A DNA stretch of 64,000 bases from Ulva prolifera. Its lineage: Eukaryota; Chlorophyta; Ulvophyceae; Ulvales; Ulvaceae. Shown one piece after another: positions 35,246-45,490 of this stretch (positions within the stretch are counted from its first letter, which is position 1; each line of letters starts with the position of its first letter). Made by a program: the position numbers and the translations under genes. Below the pieces are notes generated by a model that was not told the origin of the DNA, made no database searches, and saw only the letters and a list, made by a program, of their open reading frames with translations. The stretch is taken from assembly GCA_023078555.1 (NCBI GenBank), contig CM041202.1:5814522-5878521 (forward strand). The letters are read 5' to 3'.

Positions 35246-37526
35246 CTGCACGGCCACACCGGAACAGCTCAGCAGCTCAGCGGAGCCGTTTGATGCACAC
35301 GATACTCACATGCAATGCGTGCATGCCATGCCGTCTGAGTGGGTCATGACATCACTCAGAACCAGGCACTGCAGCACATCGATGCCTGCGCCGTATGGTT
35401 GTGTCGCACAATGATATGCGTATGAATGCGATTCTGAACATGTGCTGCGATGGCAGAGGGTTCCAGGCCTTTGGTATGTGAAAGCGGCTACACATCCTAG
35501 GCGATGTAATCATGCATGCATGCATACATAAGTTTTATCTCTTGAGATACTGCACGTGCTTCTGCCATCAGTCAACAGTCGCTCGAATCTCATCGGCCAA
35601 AACTCCCGAGCTGAGTTGCTGCGGCACTTACAAAGACATTAGCCTGTTGCGCCAGCTGCTTCTTCGCGCGCGCTGCTTCGCTGTTCATGAATGAATACCG
35701 TTCGACCTCGGGCACAGCTGCTCACGACAATTCAAAGAGCCACACTTGTGCGTTCAGATTAACAGCGGTCTACAAACCACCGACTCGGCCGATTACGCGA
35801 TCACTGCGATCATGCTAATCTGAAAATCGTTGTCGCAATGTCAAGGTCGCTTTGGTTGTTGTGGCAAACGATGGAGTGTTGCATCCTGAGCTCTGGTCAA
35901 TCCGGTTTGCACATTTGCATACCGCCAAGCTGATTGCTCACCACAATAACGAAGTAATATTTGTTTGCAATAATCAATGTATGCAAATTCGATTGCGGTG
36001 GTTGTGCAATGGTGGCCGCAACGACGGTCACGCACGCTGGTGCGGAGTCTATCCTGAGCGGCAAATTGCGCTAACCAAGCTTTCAACAGCTGGTGCAGCG
36101 GTAATTTTGAGATTGCGGACGTTCCCGAACCGCAGGGGCGGCTCTGAATTTGGCACCGGGGCAGTCGCTACGATGCTTGCTCATCCGCCACACCGTACAT
36201 CTTGACGACAGCCAGGAAGTCAATCAGTCACCACGTTGGATCATGCGAATACTTCAATTTGCCCCCGAACTCCATGCGGACCAAGAAATGCTTGCACATT
36301 GGCACTCCATGATGCGAATGCCGGCGATCCGAATGCATCCTGTCAAAGGACGTCAGAGGCATCATATACACACGCAATCACACCAGCAATTGTTTATATA
36401 CACACATATTTGTAATAGGCACGCTGGGGACTGTGGACCAGATAGAGCAGCGCATCCCGGCGCGGCACAGGCGACGCGAACAGAACTGTGATACCCTTGG
36501 CAAGCGTCCATAATTCACCATAATGCACACTACAGATCCTATATCATTTTTAAGCTGGCAAATCTGCGTCAGGATTGCGACAACGTGCTCTCGTGAATAC
36601 ACTTATGGTCTCGTTGCGCTGGATGCCGTGGCGCTTTCAACATCTCAACCCGTGAAAACATAGATTGAAGTTCCATTCTATAGCGATATTCACAATTATA
36701 GTGAGAATCGCGGAGCGGAACACATGTTGCAAGGAGAATCTAGAGGCAGTGCTCCTCACCATGGTGGCTGGTTGTTATACGCACGCAGCAAGTAGAGACG
36801 GTAATCACACCTGAAACGGAGTCGACAGCGCTTGTGTACATCCTTGACGAGACAATCTTCAGATTGGACAACGGTGGAGGTTGAATGGGAGCAAGCGACC
36901 GGTGGCAGGAACACGGAAGTGTTTTCAAGCAGGTGTGTTGGTGAAGGCAGCCTGAATGAATTGCCTCAGCCTAAAATTGCTTCATCCGTTTGTTGAGGCT
37001 AGTGAATCAGTACGCGTGCGTTCCTTTTTCAGCATCAAAGGAAGCGCTTGGAGCTTGCATGCATGGGCAGAATGACATCGAGCCTTTACTTTCCGTTTCA
37101 GGACCGCGCAGCAAGTCGGATGCGCGCCAACATTTGTCGCAAGGCCTGTTGATGTAGCAGCGCCATGTGCTAGGTCATTCCTGTTGTTGTCAAGCGCTTG
37201 CAGCTGTGCTTAGACTCGTCCTGCAGAGCCTCGCGCTCACGATGCAGCGATCTTGGGCAAGAATGACAACTTAGCTAAGCTTTCATAAAATTTAGAGTCA
37301 TAAATGCACCGGCCGGCGGCCATCTAAGTGACCTGCAGCGACACATGATTTTGAATGTCAACTGTGGTTGACGACTTGCAACAGATGATCGTCTGAAGCT
37401 GAGCAGTCAGCCACACGCAGCATTAGCGCATCTCTACATCGTGTATTCTTCGGGTGGCGTCAATGGAATGGAGCTCCTGCATGCCATGTTCATGGCGGTG
37501 AACACGATGCCCGGCAGGCTCGGGCA

Positions 37527-37773
37527 CAGTGCTCTACATCCCGCCGGGATTCCCGCTGAAATAGAGCTCATATCTGAAATACCTGCCACGTGTAGGCTTA
37601 AGGGGAGCGGGATCGCCCGCTGACAATGAGCTGTCAAAGCCAATATTCTCTAGAGATGGCGAGCGCATCCCGCTGGAAGCTGGTCCTCGGCGGTGCAGTA
37701 CCGCTCGAGTTTGAAAATTATGTGGGAATCCCCTGTTGGAATCCCTCCGGAAAAAAGGCCCTGTAGAGCACTG
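37527..37773. mobile_element. Non-autonomous hAT-like element (247 bp)
   Basis: It begins cagtgctctaca and ends tgtagagcactg: perfect 12-bp terminal inverted repeats, with looser similarity continuing inward (a ggattcc block on both arms). Both flanks are ctcgggca, a perfect 8-bp target-site duplication (37519-37526 and 37774-37781). There is no transposase frame, so it must be moved by an enzyme encoded elsewhere. A related copy lies at 57219-57367. Confidence 0.88.
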
Positions 37774-38500
37774 CTCGGGCAGCCACCACTCGAGCGCTTG
37801 GCCTGGTCTTGTTCTGTCCACTGTCGACTCTCGCAGGGCATGTTCCACACCGCAGCTGTTGTCCTCGCAAGGAGGACTGGCGTAGACATTTAACTTTGCG
37901 TTGCAGCGCAGCTTGACAGCGAGGTGCCCCGCCCAAAGAAAGGCACTGGCGCACATCCCTCGGTGTCCATGAGGCTTGAAGCATTGCATCTGCTTCGACC
38001 CCACAGTCTTGCTGATCCCACATGGCAGACGCAGTGCAGATGTACACTCCCACATGCAGATGCAAGCACAGGGACAGCAGCACGTCCTCCTGGTGGGCAG
38101 AGGCACATGCATCCCCTAGCGTCGCATGCCCAGGGAGTGGCGCCACATGCAGGTTCGCGTGATGATGCTGACGTGCGTGCAGGTGCATGGCCAGAAGATG
38201 TAGCCCTAGGCCGCATCCGCGTCCCTGCGGGCCCTCTGCGGATGGCGCTGCCGTCCGCAGCGGCGGGGGCATGCCAGCAGGTGCAACACGCAGGCCTCCG
38301 GGGCAGGGTCCCTCATCCGCCTTGTCGAACGAGAACTCTGTGTACACAGTAGATTGGAATACTTCGGGTCAATTCAAGTCTGCGGTGGTCACAATGTTCT
38401 CTTCCTGCGCTAGCGCGCTGCTCGGAAATCTCCGGGGCTCGAAGAGAGTCTGTGGAGATCACTGGGCACACTTGCTGTGATGGTACACTGCTAGGAAACT

Positions 38501-38543
38501 GTGGCAGTCCAGTGGTAAAGCGGTCATATCACTGGACTGCCAC
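38501..38543. repeat. Foldback element B, copy 2
   Basis: Arms gtggcagtccagtg and cactggactgccac (14 bp, perfect). The centre, in reverse, matches the centres of the copies at 4267 and 55074. Confidence 0.9.
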
Positions 38544-38658
38544 CACCACATCTGCTCACCCAGTCCATATTCGCGGGGTGTGCCTGTGCTGAAGCGCCAG
38601 TGGTGTCATCGGTGCGCGATCGTTGCCCCGTGGCTATGATCTCAGGGCAACAGCCCAG

Positions 38659-40038
38659 GAAACAGCCACACACTGGACGGTGCCCCATGGTGGCCACGTG
38701 GCAGCAGGACAGTCTGCCGCGGCCGCGCGTCAACGCTGGCCTCGGTATGTCTTCGTCAGCGAGCCGTGGCATACGCTGTTGGACGCCTCGGCGCGTGTGA
38801 CGATTGTCCTTAAGGATAGAGGTGGCGAGGCGCACAGCGCCGCGGGAGCAGCAAGCTTTTCCTTAAGGGCCTCGGTGCGCGTGTACTGCCGCACGTGCGG
38901 TCAGCTTGATCGCAGGCAGCGTGCATGCCGGCCACGTGCACGTGTGCACGTGGCCGGCGGCAACGCGGAGGCAGAGGACACACGTATACAGAGTCGCGGA
39001 GGCAAAGTCGTGCCCCAGTGGCGTAACGTGTTTTTCATTTTCACATTGCAGGGGGAGGCCCTGTGAGTTGCGTGCAGTTGTCTGAGGGGTGTTCCAGGGG
39101 GCGTATCACGTGGCCCCGCTCACCCGGAGTTGGCAACGTCCTCCGAAGGATTCGGCTCAGTGAATCCAGAGTTACTGTACTCGACATCGGTCACTTGCTG
39201 CATCGCCACAGCTTGGGCGAGTAGCGCTCCAGTCGGGCAAGGTTGTATGGACGGACCACTCCGCATTCCTGAGTCTACGCTGATGCCTCGTTAATCCGAA
39301 CACGGGATCGCGGTCTTTGCCCACTGGGCCTCAGAGGCTCGCGCCCCTCCCCACGTGTGGGATCGCCCCCCTCGCCACCGATTCCACGCGTTTTTTGTTT
39401 GTCATTGCAGTGGACCGGCTGAGCCGGGAGTGCACGCACCCGTTAATGAATTCACACACTTGATCAGTGTACGGGCGGGGCCCCCCGTGACATTTGCTGC
39501 CCCCGGGAGCAGCTGTGCAGCCTCATGTCCGGACGGCCCCGGCCACGCGTGCGGCGGGAGGTCCTGGGCGCGTGAGGCCGTCAGAGGCCGCGGCATGCAT
39601 GTGGATGGGTGCATATCTGAGTCAGCGCGCATGCGTGTGTTACAGGGGAAAGCTTGCAGAGGCAGGTAGCACCGCAGAAACAGCACACGGTTCAAGAGCA
39701 TGGTCATCAACTCAGCGCAACACACCTGAGCCACAGCCGGCATCCCGACTGTGACTAAGGCACAGAGTGCCTCGGCGGCACCTTCAACCTGTGGATTCGA
39801 CGGTGACCCGTGCTGCCCGCTTGACCAGAATCGCTACATCCCGGACGAGTGCTTCGGCGACTCCGCGGTGTGCGGGCCCGACGTCGTCTGCAGCAACGCG
39901 CTGCCGGCTCTGGCGTGCGGCTGCGGATTCCGCTTTGAGAACTGCTGCCCCGGCGATCTCTGTGTGCAGAGCACCCTGTGCGCTGCGAAGAATGTGGAGC
40001 ACAGCAATCCTGTAACGCCCAGTGTGAGCAGTGCTTAG
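38659..40038 (+). CDS. Cysteine-rich protein, 3' exons
   Basis: Three exons join with matching phases: about 38659-39062 (donor GTGAGT, phase 2), 39411-39571 (acceptor after a T-rich run; donor GTGAGG, phase 1) and 39737-40038 (stop TAG). The last exon encodes two cysteine modules: CGFDGDPCCPLDQ ... CFGDSAVCGPDVVC, then CGCGFRFENCCPGDLC ... LCAAK. The middle exon adds SSCAASCPDGPGHACGG. Cysteines in CG-x-PCC spacing suggest a disulfide-stabilised extracellular domain (inference). No signal peptide is visible because the 5' end is not resolved. The intron 39572-39736 contains a family A repeat, and the first exon contains an inverted repeat (38927-38958). The last exon is the most secure; the first is the least. 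Confidence 0.5.
38927..38958. repeat. Inverted repeat, 14-bp arms
   Basis: gccggccacgtgca and its reverse complement, 4-base centre cgtg. Confidence 0.95.
39127..39180 (+). repeat. Repeat family C copy
   Basis: gttggcaacgtcctccgaag, then gattcggctcagtgaatcca; it lies in a proposed intron of the cysteine-rich gene. Confidence 0.65.
39636..39675 (+). repeat. Repeat family A copy inside an intron
   Basis: gtgttacaggggaaagcttg, then cagaggcaggtagcaccgc. Confidence 0.8.
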
Positions 40039-41614
40039 CGCTCCCACGCCGATGCACACAAACACCAACCCCCCTCCACAGACACCTTATGGGCTTGCAT
40101 GCATGGGCAGGTGTCCATAAGCACACACACCCACAACACGCCCACCCACCCCACGTGGCCCCATGGTGCACATGCACGTGAGGCTACTCAGCCGGGCTGC
40201 CTGACAGCGGGGGGCCGCAGCCGTGGATTGCCACCCTCCCCACATGCATCCGCAACGCAGTAGACTCACCGCAGCCCTCGCAGCCCGGCTACGCCCGGGC
40301 CGTGCCGGCCGTGGCGCATTCACTACTGCAGTATACACAATGTCCATGGACATGCCGGTCCGGATTTCGGTCCCGGGCTTCGGAGTTGTCAACGTCCAAA
40401 TGGATGTGGCTATGCAGTCATGCATATATACATACCCGCACGCAGCCACAACCCACATGTGTGCGTGTAAGGAGGAGTGACGTCAATCTGCACCGCTGGT
40501 CCGTAGCCAGCTACCTCGCACCTGCACGGTGAGCAGGACTGTGAGAAGAGGGTCTACGCGTCCGCCCATCCAGCGCGCTGCTGCTGCGGACTTGGCGTAA
40601 ACTGATTATATGTGTGATGGAAGCGAGAGGCAACACCCTTGCAGCTTTGAGTTGCCTTGCATGAGCTTTACGAGTAGGCTGCATCACCATGGCCCAGCCT
40701 TCGAAACAGACTGCAGCTGCAACACCAGCGGACTTTGCACACTTGAAGCCTGCCGAGGGGGAGTCAGTGGACGTGTGCTCCCTAATGTTCCGGAATGCCG
40801 CTTTACATTTGCACCGTTCGCGCCAAGCGTCTGCGAGACATGCCGTTCGGAACGTCGCCAATGGGTTCCATAGTCCCTCTGTCGCGTGAACATCTCGCAA
40901 AATTATCGTCTCAAGCCTGCTCACGGGGTAGCCTCTGCTTGCTTGTATAGGTTTGCATGCGGTCCAAGGCTTCAGCAGCTGTGTGTCGATGTCGACCTCG
41001 ACCGCCAACAGTGTCGGCGAGTGTCCATCTTGCAATATTACTACACATGTAAACACAATTGACCATCCGCTCAGCGCTGAGCTGTCTTGGCGGTTGAGAT
41101 CTGCAGTTCCTCAGGCTTCTGGAGATGCTGCATGCGTAGGCCGATACCCGTCTGTATCACACGGCGCCGACCCGCCAAAATGCACGCTACCAGGCCCTAT
41201 GCATAGAATAGATGTGCTGCTCATCGTGGGAATCGCGCACATCGCAGCAGCCCAGCTTGAGCCTGAGAGAGGGATCAAGTCACTGAGGTCGTCCACTTGC
41301 AAACGTCCCGTCACAGAGGCATGGCCGCATGCACTGACCCTTTCCGAATGATGCAATACACCTTATGTTACTACGCTCAACCTCTTGCAGCCTCAGCATG
41401 ATCAGCAGCCTGCACCTGCTTCAGAACATCCGCAGACATTTCTGCACTGTGCACAGGCTGTGGCTGCTGGCACCTCACGTCCGAGGCATACGTATACCTA
41501 CAGATACCACATTCGCATTGCACGCACGAGCTGGTAACGATGGTGTGGTGTGCCGTCGCCAAGTCTGTGACTGATGCCGCAACACAGCAGCACATCTCCG
41601 TGAGGCATTTGCAG
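40039..41614. other. Stretch with unresolved possible exons
   Basis: A family C copy lies at 40372-40424. A minus-strand frame at 40511-41056 reads VEVDIDTQLLKPW and a plus-strand frame at 40953-41351 has a signal-like MHRIDVLLIVGIAHIAAA. They overlap, at most one is real, and neither can be supported further. Confidence 0.35.
40372..40424 (+). repeat. Repeat family C copy
   Basis: cccgggcttcggagttgtca, then acgtccaaatggatgtggct; the reverse complement of 43283-43338. Confidence 0.65.
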
Positions 41615-41857
41615 GAGCAAGTGGGTGATGCAGATGAGTCCGGGGAGGTCCAAGGCATCAAGACATCGGCCGCGGGGTCCTCCATCGCAACTGCCGTGTG
41701 GAAGACTGTCGTGCCGGCGCGCGAGTCACCCCTCGAGGCGCTGATCCATGGTGACCAGGAGTTCTCCGTGTCGCTGGAGCGGCCGGCGGACGGCGCAGCT
41801 GGCGACGAGGCGGCCGCAAGCGCATCTGACCGCAACACCCGCACGAGTGCCGGATAA
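41615..41857 (+). CDS. Probable terminal exon, unknown protein
   Basis: Acceptor TTTGCAG ends at 41614. The frame EQVGDADESGEVQG continues for 80 residues to TAA at 41857. Third positions are strongly G/C, as in the secure exons. It is acidic and Ala/Ser-rich with no recognised domain (SPLEALIHGDQEFSVSLERP is the most ordered part). The upstream partner exon is unresolved. Function not recognised. Confidence 0.35.
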   Translation, partial: EQVGDADESGEVQGIKTSAAGSSIATAVWKTVVPARESPLEALIHGDQEFSVSLERPADGAAGDEAAASASDRNTRTSAG

Positions 41858-41949
41858 GGAGCGTCGCGGCGGCTAGCACAGCCCTGCTGCGGCTCTGTCC
41901 TGCACGGTGTCGGACGCCCGTGCGTGCCGCGCCGTGCGCGCGGCGGCAG

Positions 41950-41990
41950 TGTGTTGCAGGGATGAAGTGGGGGGGGCAGGTAGCACCGCC
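41950..41990 (+). repeat. Repeat family A, diverged copy
   Basis: gtgtgttgcagggatgaagt, then ggggcaggtagcaccgcc. Confidence 0.7.
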
Positions 41991-42692
41991 AGGGCAACGT
42001 ATCTCGAGATGCAGGAACAGAAACACCAATGCCAACAGTGGAGGTGCCGGCGTGTTGTTTGGCAGCAGGTGGGGCATGTGGCTGGTCCAGATCTGCAGAC
42101 ACGGCTGCTTGTCATCGAGAAGTTTTGCGAAGAGGTGGAGGGGCGGGAAGGTGGGTAGAAGGGCATTGAATTTGACTGCGGGCCGGGCTTGTGGCTATGT
42201 GTTGAGCAGTGTGTGGGGTGGACAGCCGTGCTGCAGACCCACACACAGTGCCCCGGCTGCTGCATGGTCCTATTACTCCTGTTATTATGATGACTGAAAT
42301 TGTTTTTTATTTAAAATGTCTTTAAATTTAACTTCAGGAAGCAGTGAGCTCCTTACTGAGTTGTGGGCGAGGCAGTGACTGTATGGTGTCGCGAAGAGCC
42401 ACTGTGAGGTACATTGCTGGGGCATGCTGCCTGGAGTGTTGCCGAATTCACACTTCAGCACACACACGGGTCAACCCTTCAGCGACGTGATGCGGCGCCT
42501 GCTGGCGGGATAGTGTGGCACAAGCCCATAGGTGCACAGCCACCGCTGACCTTGTGCATGAAGTACTTATGACAGGAGCTGCATGTGCGTCGAGTCTGGC
42601 ATTGTGGCACAGCGGGGCGGAGTGTCGAGCAGCGTGCGCTGCAACATGTTGCAGCGAAGCGCTAGTAGCACCAGCTGCAATATGTGCTTCCA

Positions 42693-42772
42693 AGGGACAG
42701 AGGCCGGGCATGGAACTGCGGCCGGTTCCCGGAATCCATTCGCGGATCCACTTACTCATTCATGGCTCTAGG
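42693..42772 (+). repeat. Direct repeat D, copy 1
   Basis: agggacagaggccgggcat, then cggaatccattcgcggatcc and actcattcatggctctagg. The second copy is at 43164-43238. A short match also occurs near 3391-3415. Confidence 0.8.
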
Positions 42773-43078
42773 TCGGGCACGAGCTCGACCACAGCCCTAC
42801 CAGCTGTACCTGCCAAAGACTGAAGTCCCGCACGGAGCATGCAAGCTAGCATTCCCTTTGCACAATGCCACACTCAACCGGCGCAAAGCATTCGTCACAA
42901 ACACACCATGGTCCACCACACCACACCGAGATGTAACCTCCGCCAGCCGATTCAAATGATCCATAGCAGGCTGTCCCAACCGACCATGTCTCTCATGCGA
43001 CAACTGCACAAAACTATACACAGCAGGGTCGTACAAACAATCAGCAGCGCGATTTCTGCACGTCCACAGTATGTATGT

Positions 43079-43143
43079 CAAGTAGATCTGAATTTCCTGA
43101 GCCGTATCCTAGTGGACATTGACAACTCCGAGTTATTGGGACC
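43079..43143 (-). repeat. Repeat family C copy
   Basis: cctgagccgtatcctagtgg, then acattgacaactccgag; the longest version of the family. Confidence 0.7.
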
Positions 43144-43163
43144 ACACATGCCGAAGGAGATAC

Positions 43164-43238
43164 AAAGGACAGAGGCCGAGCATCAAGCCGTTTCTCGGAA
43201 TCCACTCGCAAATCCACTCACTCATTCATGGCGCTAGG
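43164..43238 (+). repeat. Direct repeat D, copy 2
   Basis: aaaggacagaggccgagcat, then cggaatccactcgcaaatcc and actcattcatggcgctagg. Confidence 0.8.
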
Positions 43239-43282
43239 CGGGGCCGGGTATGTACACATGCATGAGGCCGCTTATGTGCACA

Positions 43283-43338
43283 TGCATGAGTGCATAGCCG
43301 TATCCATCGGACATGGACACCTCCAAAAAACCGGGACC
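43283..43338 (-). repeat. Repeat family C copy
   Basis: catgcatgagtgcatagccg, then tatccatcggacatggacac. Confidence 0.65.
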
Positions 43339-45490
43339 AGCTGCAGTATGGTGCTTGGTACCAGCGCGTGCATCCGGCTGCTGACATTGCAGCATGGCCT
43401 GCTGCCAGAGAATGCTGACCATACTGAGTGTCGTGCATAGGGCCCTGCAGGCAGTGTCAAGTGGAACCTTTGCTCATGCCGATGTGAGCAGGAGAGCGTA
43501 GCCAAGACTCAAGAGTGACATGGAGGCGTGACAGCCAGGGTGCATGCAGCCTCTGAGAGGCAGCTACTGGAGCGCATGGTTTGAACAGTAAGAAAAACAG
43601 GCACCCAATGGCGGCTAACAAAGACAGCCAACAGCCTGTTGCCTGTTGGTTGCAGCAGGTACATAAACACCATGAAGGTTGGGCCGTTGCATGGCAAAAC
43701 ACCTGGGCATACGATATGTTGTAGCAAATCAAAGCAGTTCTGCTTGGTTTGAGGCATGTGCATGTGTCTATTTGCAACAGCAGTGGGACGAAAGGGGTCA
43801 TTGTCTGCTCCACAGGTACTTCATGGCAGAGGTGACTGCGACTCCGCAATCTCAATGGCCCCATACAGGTTACAGGGAGGCTCGGGTGAGAAGAGGTCAT
43901 CTGCACTGCTGGACACCTGGAGGCATCAGTGGCACTGATGGGGCCGGAGTGTCTGTCCGCCAAGTTGTCTGGGGTGCTGCATGTGATTCTGTAGGCCACA
44001 GCAGCTATCTCTAGAGATACAGAGCAGATACATGACACATGCTCATTCAACTGCTTCAGTGGCGTGATGCATCAGGGGGATCAGGTCTCCAAGCAGGCAT
44101 GCCAAAGTCAACTGGTTGCTGGCCACATGGCAACGACAAAAAGCAGGCCCTCGATTCACGGGCATCTCGGCCGAGATCCAGAAATGCCATGTACTGTCTG
44201 AATTTCCTATAAGGTCTACATCGGTAAGCGTGTTGTGTTGCTTGTGGTCCTTGAAACGGAACAGTCGCTCGCCAACAGTGTGATTCACTTGTCATAATTG
44301 CAGCAGCGTAACGTAAGATGACCCATCCGAGTCGAAGCTGTCCAAGTCCATGAGTGCAACCATCAGCGAATTGCGACGCAAGCGCTGAGTGGCGCAGGTT
44401 TGGTGTTTGCCTGCGCTTTCACATCTGGCTCGGCCTTGCAGCAATGGGCGGTTCACCGCGCCTGCCCATCGCACTGACACGATATTTTGCAACTTGATCA
44501 ACGGATGACGTACGACACTTTTGTTTATGCATGTTCCGTGTAGCCCTGGTCAGGCACTGCTGTGCCTGATTACACTACGCTGCAGCTGTAGCTAGTCTTC
44601 AAGGGAGTATCACTGACCGCTGACGCCGAAGAGAATGCGTTGACACAAGGCAAACGTTGCATGACAGGCCAAGGTGCACGCAGTTTGGGATTCTCATCAC
44701 CTAGGTGCTGATGGACTCCTCCGTAGCTGCGCCGCTTGCACAGCGCCCGGCTAATACCAATGCATGACGAAGCATCGCTTCCGTGGCACCCATCCTGCTC
44801 TTTGTCAGCTGTGCGCTGAATGCCGTATTCATGACGGAGCAGCAACACAAATTGTCTGTGGATCGAGTGCGACGTCGTCCATTCGAGCGGCAGCAGTGTC
44901 TACAGCTGGAGTGTCGAAGAAGTACATTGGAGCCGGAGAGGACTGACACGACCGCCACGCCTCCGCAAATGCAAACAGCATTGCCACAAACCCTGCTTGA
45001 GTGCACTGGCATGTGCCGAGTGCCGCGTGGATTGGACGGCAGGTGCCAACGTCAGCAGGCGCAAGTATACGCAGAAGCCGATCCCGGGCTTGACTGATGG
45101 CCTGGAAGACTGGAACGTAATGCAGCTGAAGCGGATAATTCTCGACGCTGATCAGCATGTGATGTTGCAGCATGTTGGTCTCAGGTGGAAATCAATGCGA
45201 CACAGCGACCCCGACTTGCCATTGCATCCTTTGCTCACAGAACCAGTATCCCAGCCGAGGTGCCTCAGTATTACAATCTTGCGTACTCAGCGATTCTTGT
45301 ATGCCAGCAGCATCCCACGAATCGCTCGATCGGCGAGCGGGATCCAACTATGGCACAGAAGTCGTCAAGAGAAAACAGCCAGAGCATGGGTTGTCAAGTG
45401 GGGCAGCTGTGAGTGGCCAGCTGGGCAAGCGAGCCAAGGACGAGAGCGTCCGCGTCACAAGCAGAGAAGGCAGCAAACGTCTGCTGCTAC

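Larger units (their letters stand above)
35246..38658. other. AT-richer stretch with a transposon
   Basis: Bases 35250-37400 are less GC-rich than the rest and I see nothing in them beyond short open frames. From 37.5 kb there is a hAT-like element (37527-37773) and a foldback copy (38501-38543). Confidence 0.5.
41858..45490. other. Stretch between the 41.6-kb exon and kinase K2
   Basis: Holds a family A copy (41950-41990), two direct repeats (42693-42772, 43164-43238) and two family C copies (43079, 43283). A minus-strand frame at 43457-44050 (197 codons, hydrophobic GCWLSLLAAIGCLFFLLF) and short minus frames to 44.8 kb read plausibly, but I cannot connect them. A plus-strand segment at about 45186-45400 (PQYYNLAYSAILVCQQHP) could be a 5' exon of K2. 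Confidence 0.4.

Noticed and set aside
37653..37690. Conserved peptide motif DGERIPLEA also found near 57.3 kb, taken at first for a decayed gene
   Set aside because: Both occurrences lie inside copies of the same non-autonomous transposon, so the similarity is that of the element, not of a protein.
43457..44050. 197-codon minus frame with a hydrophobic stretch
   Set aside because: A plausible reading frame, but without splice partners, paralog or third-position bias; not strong enough to call.
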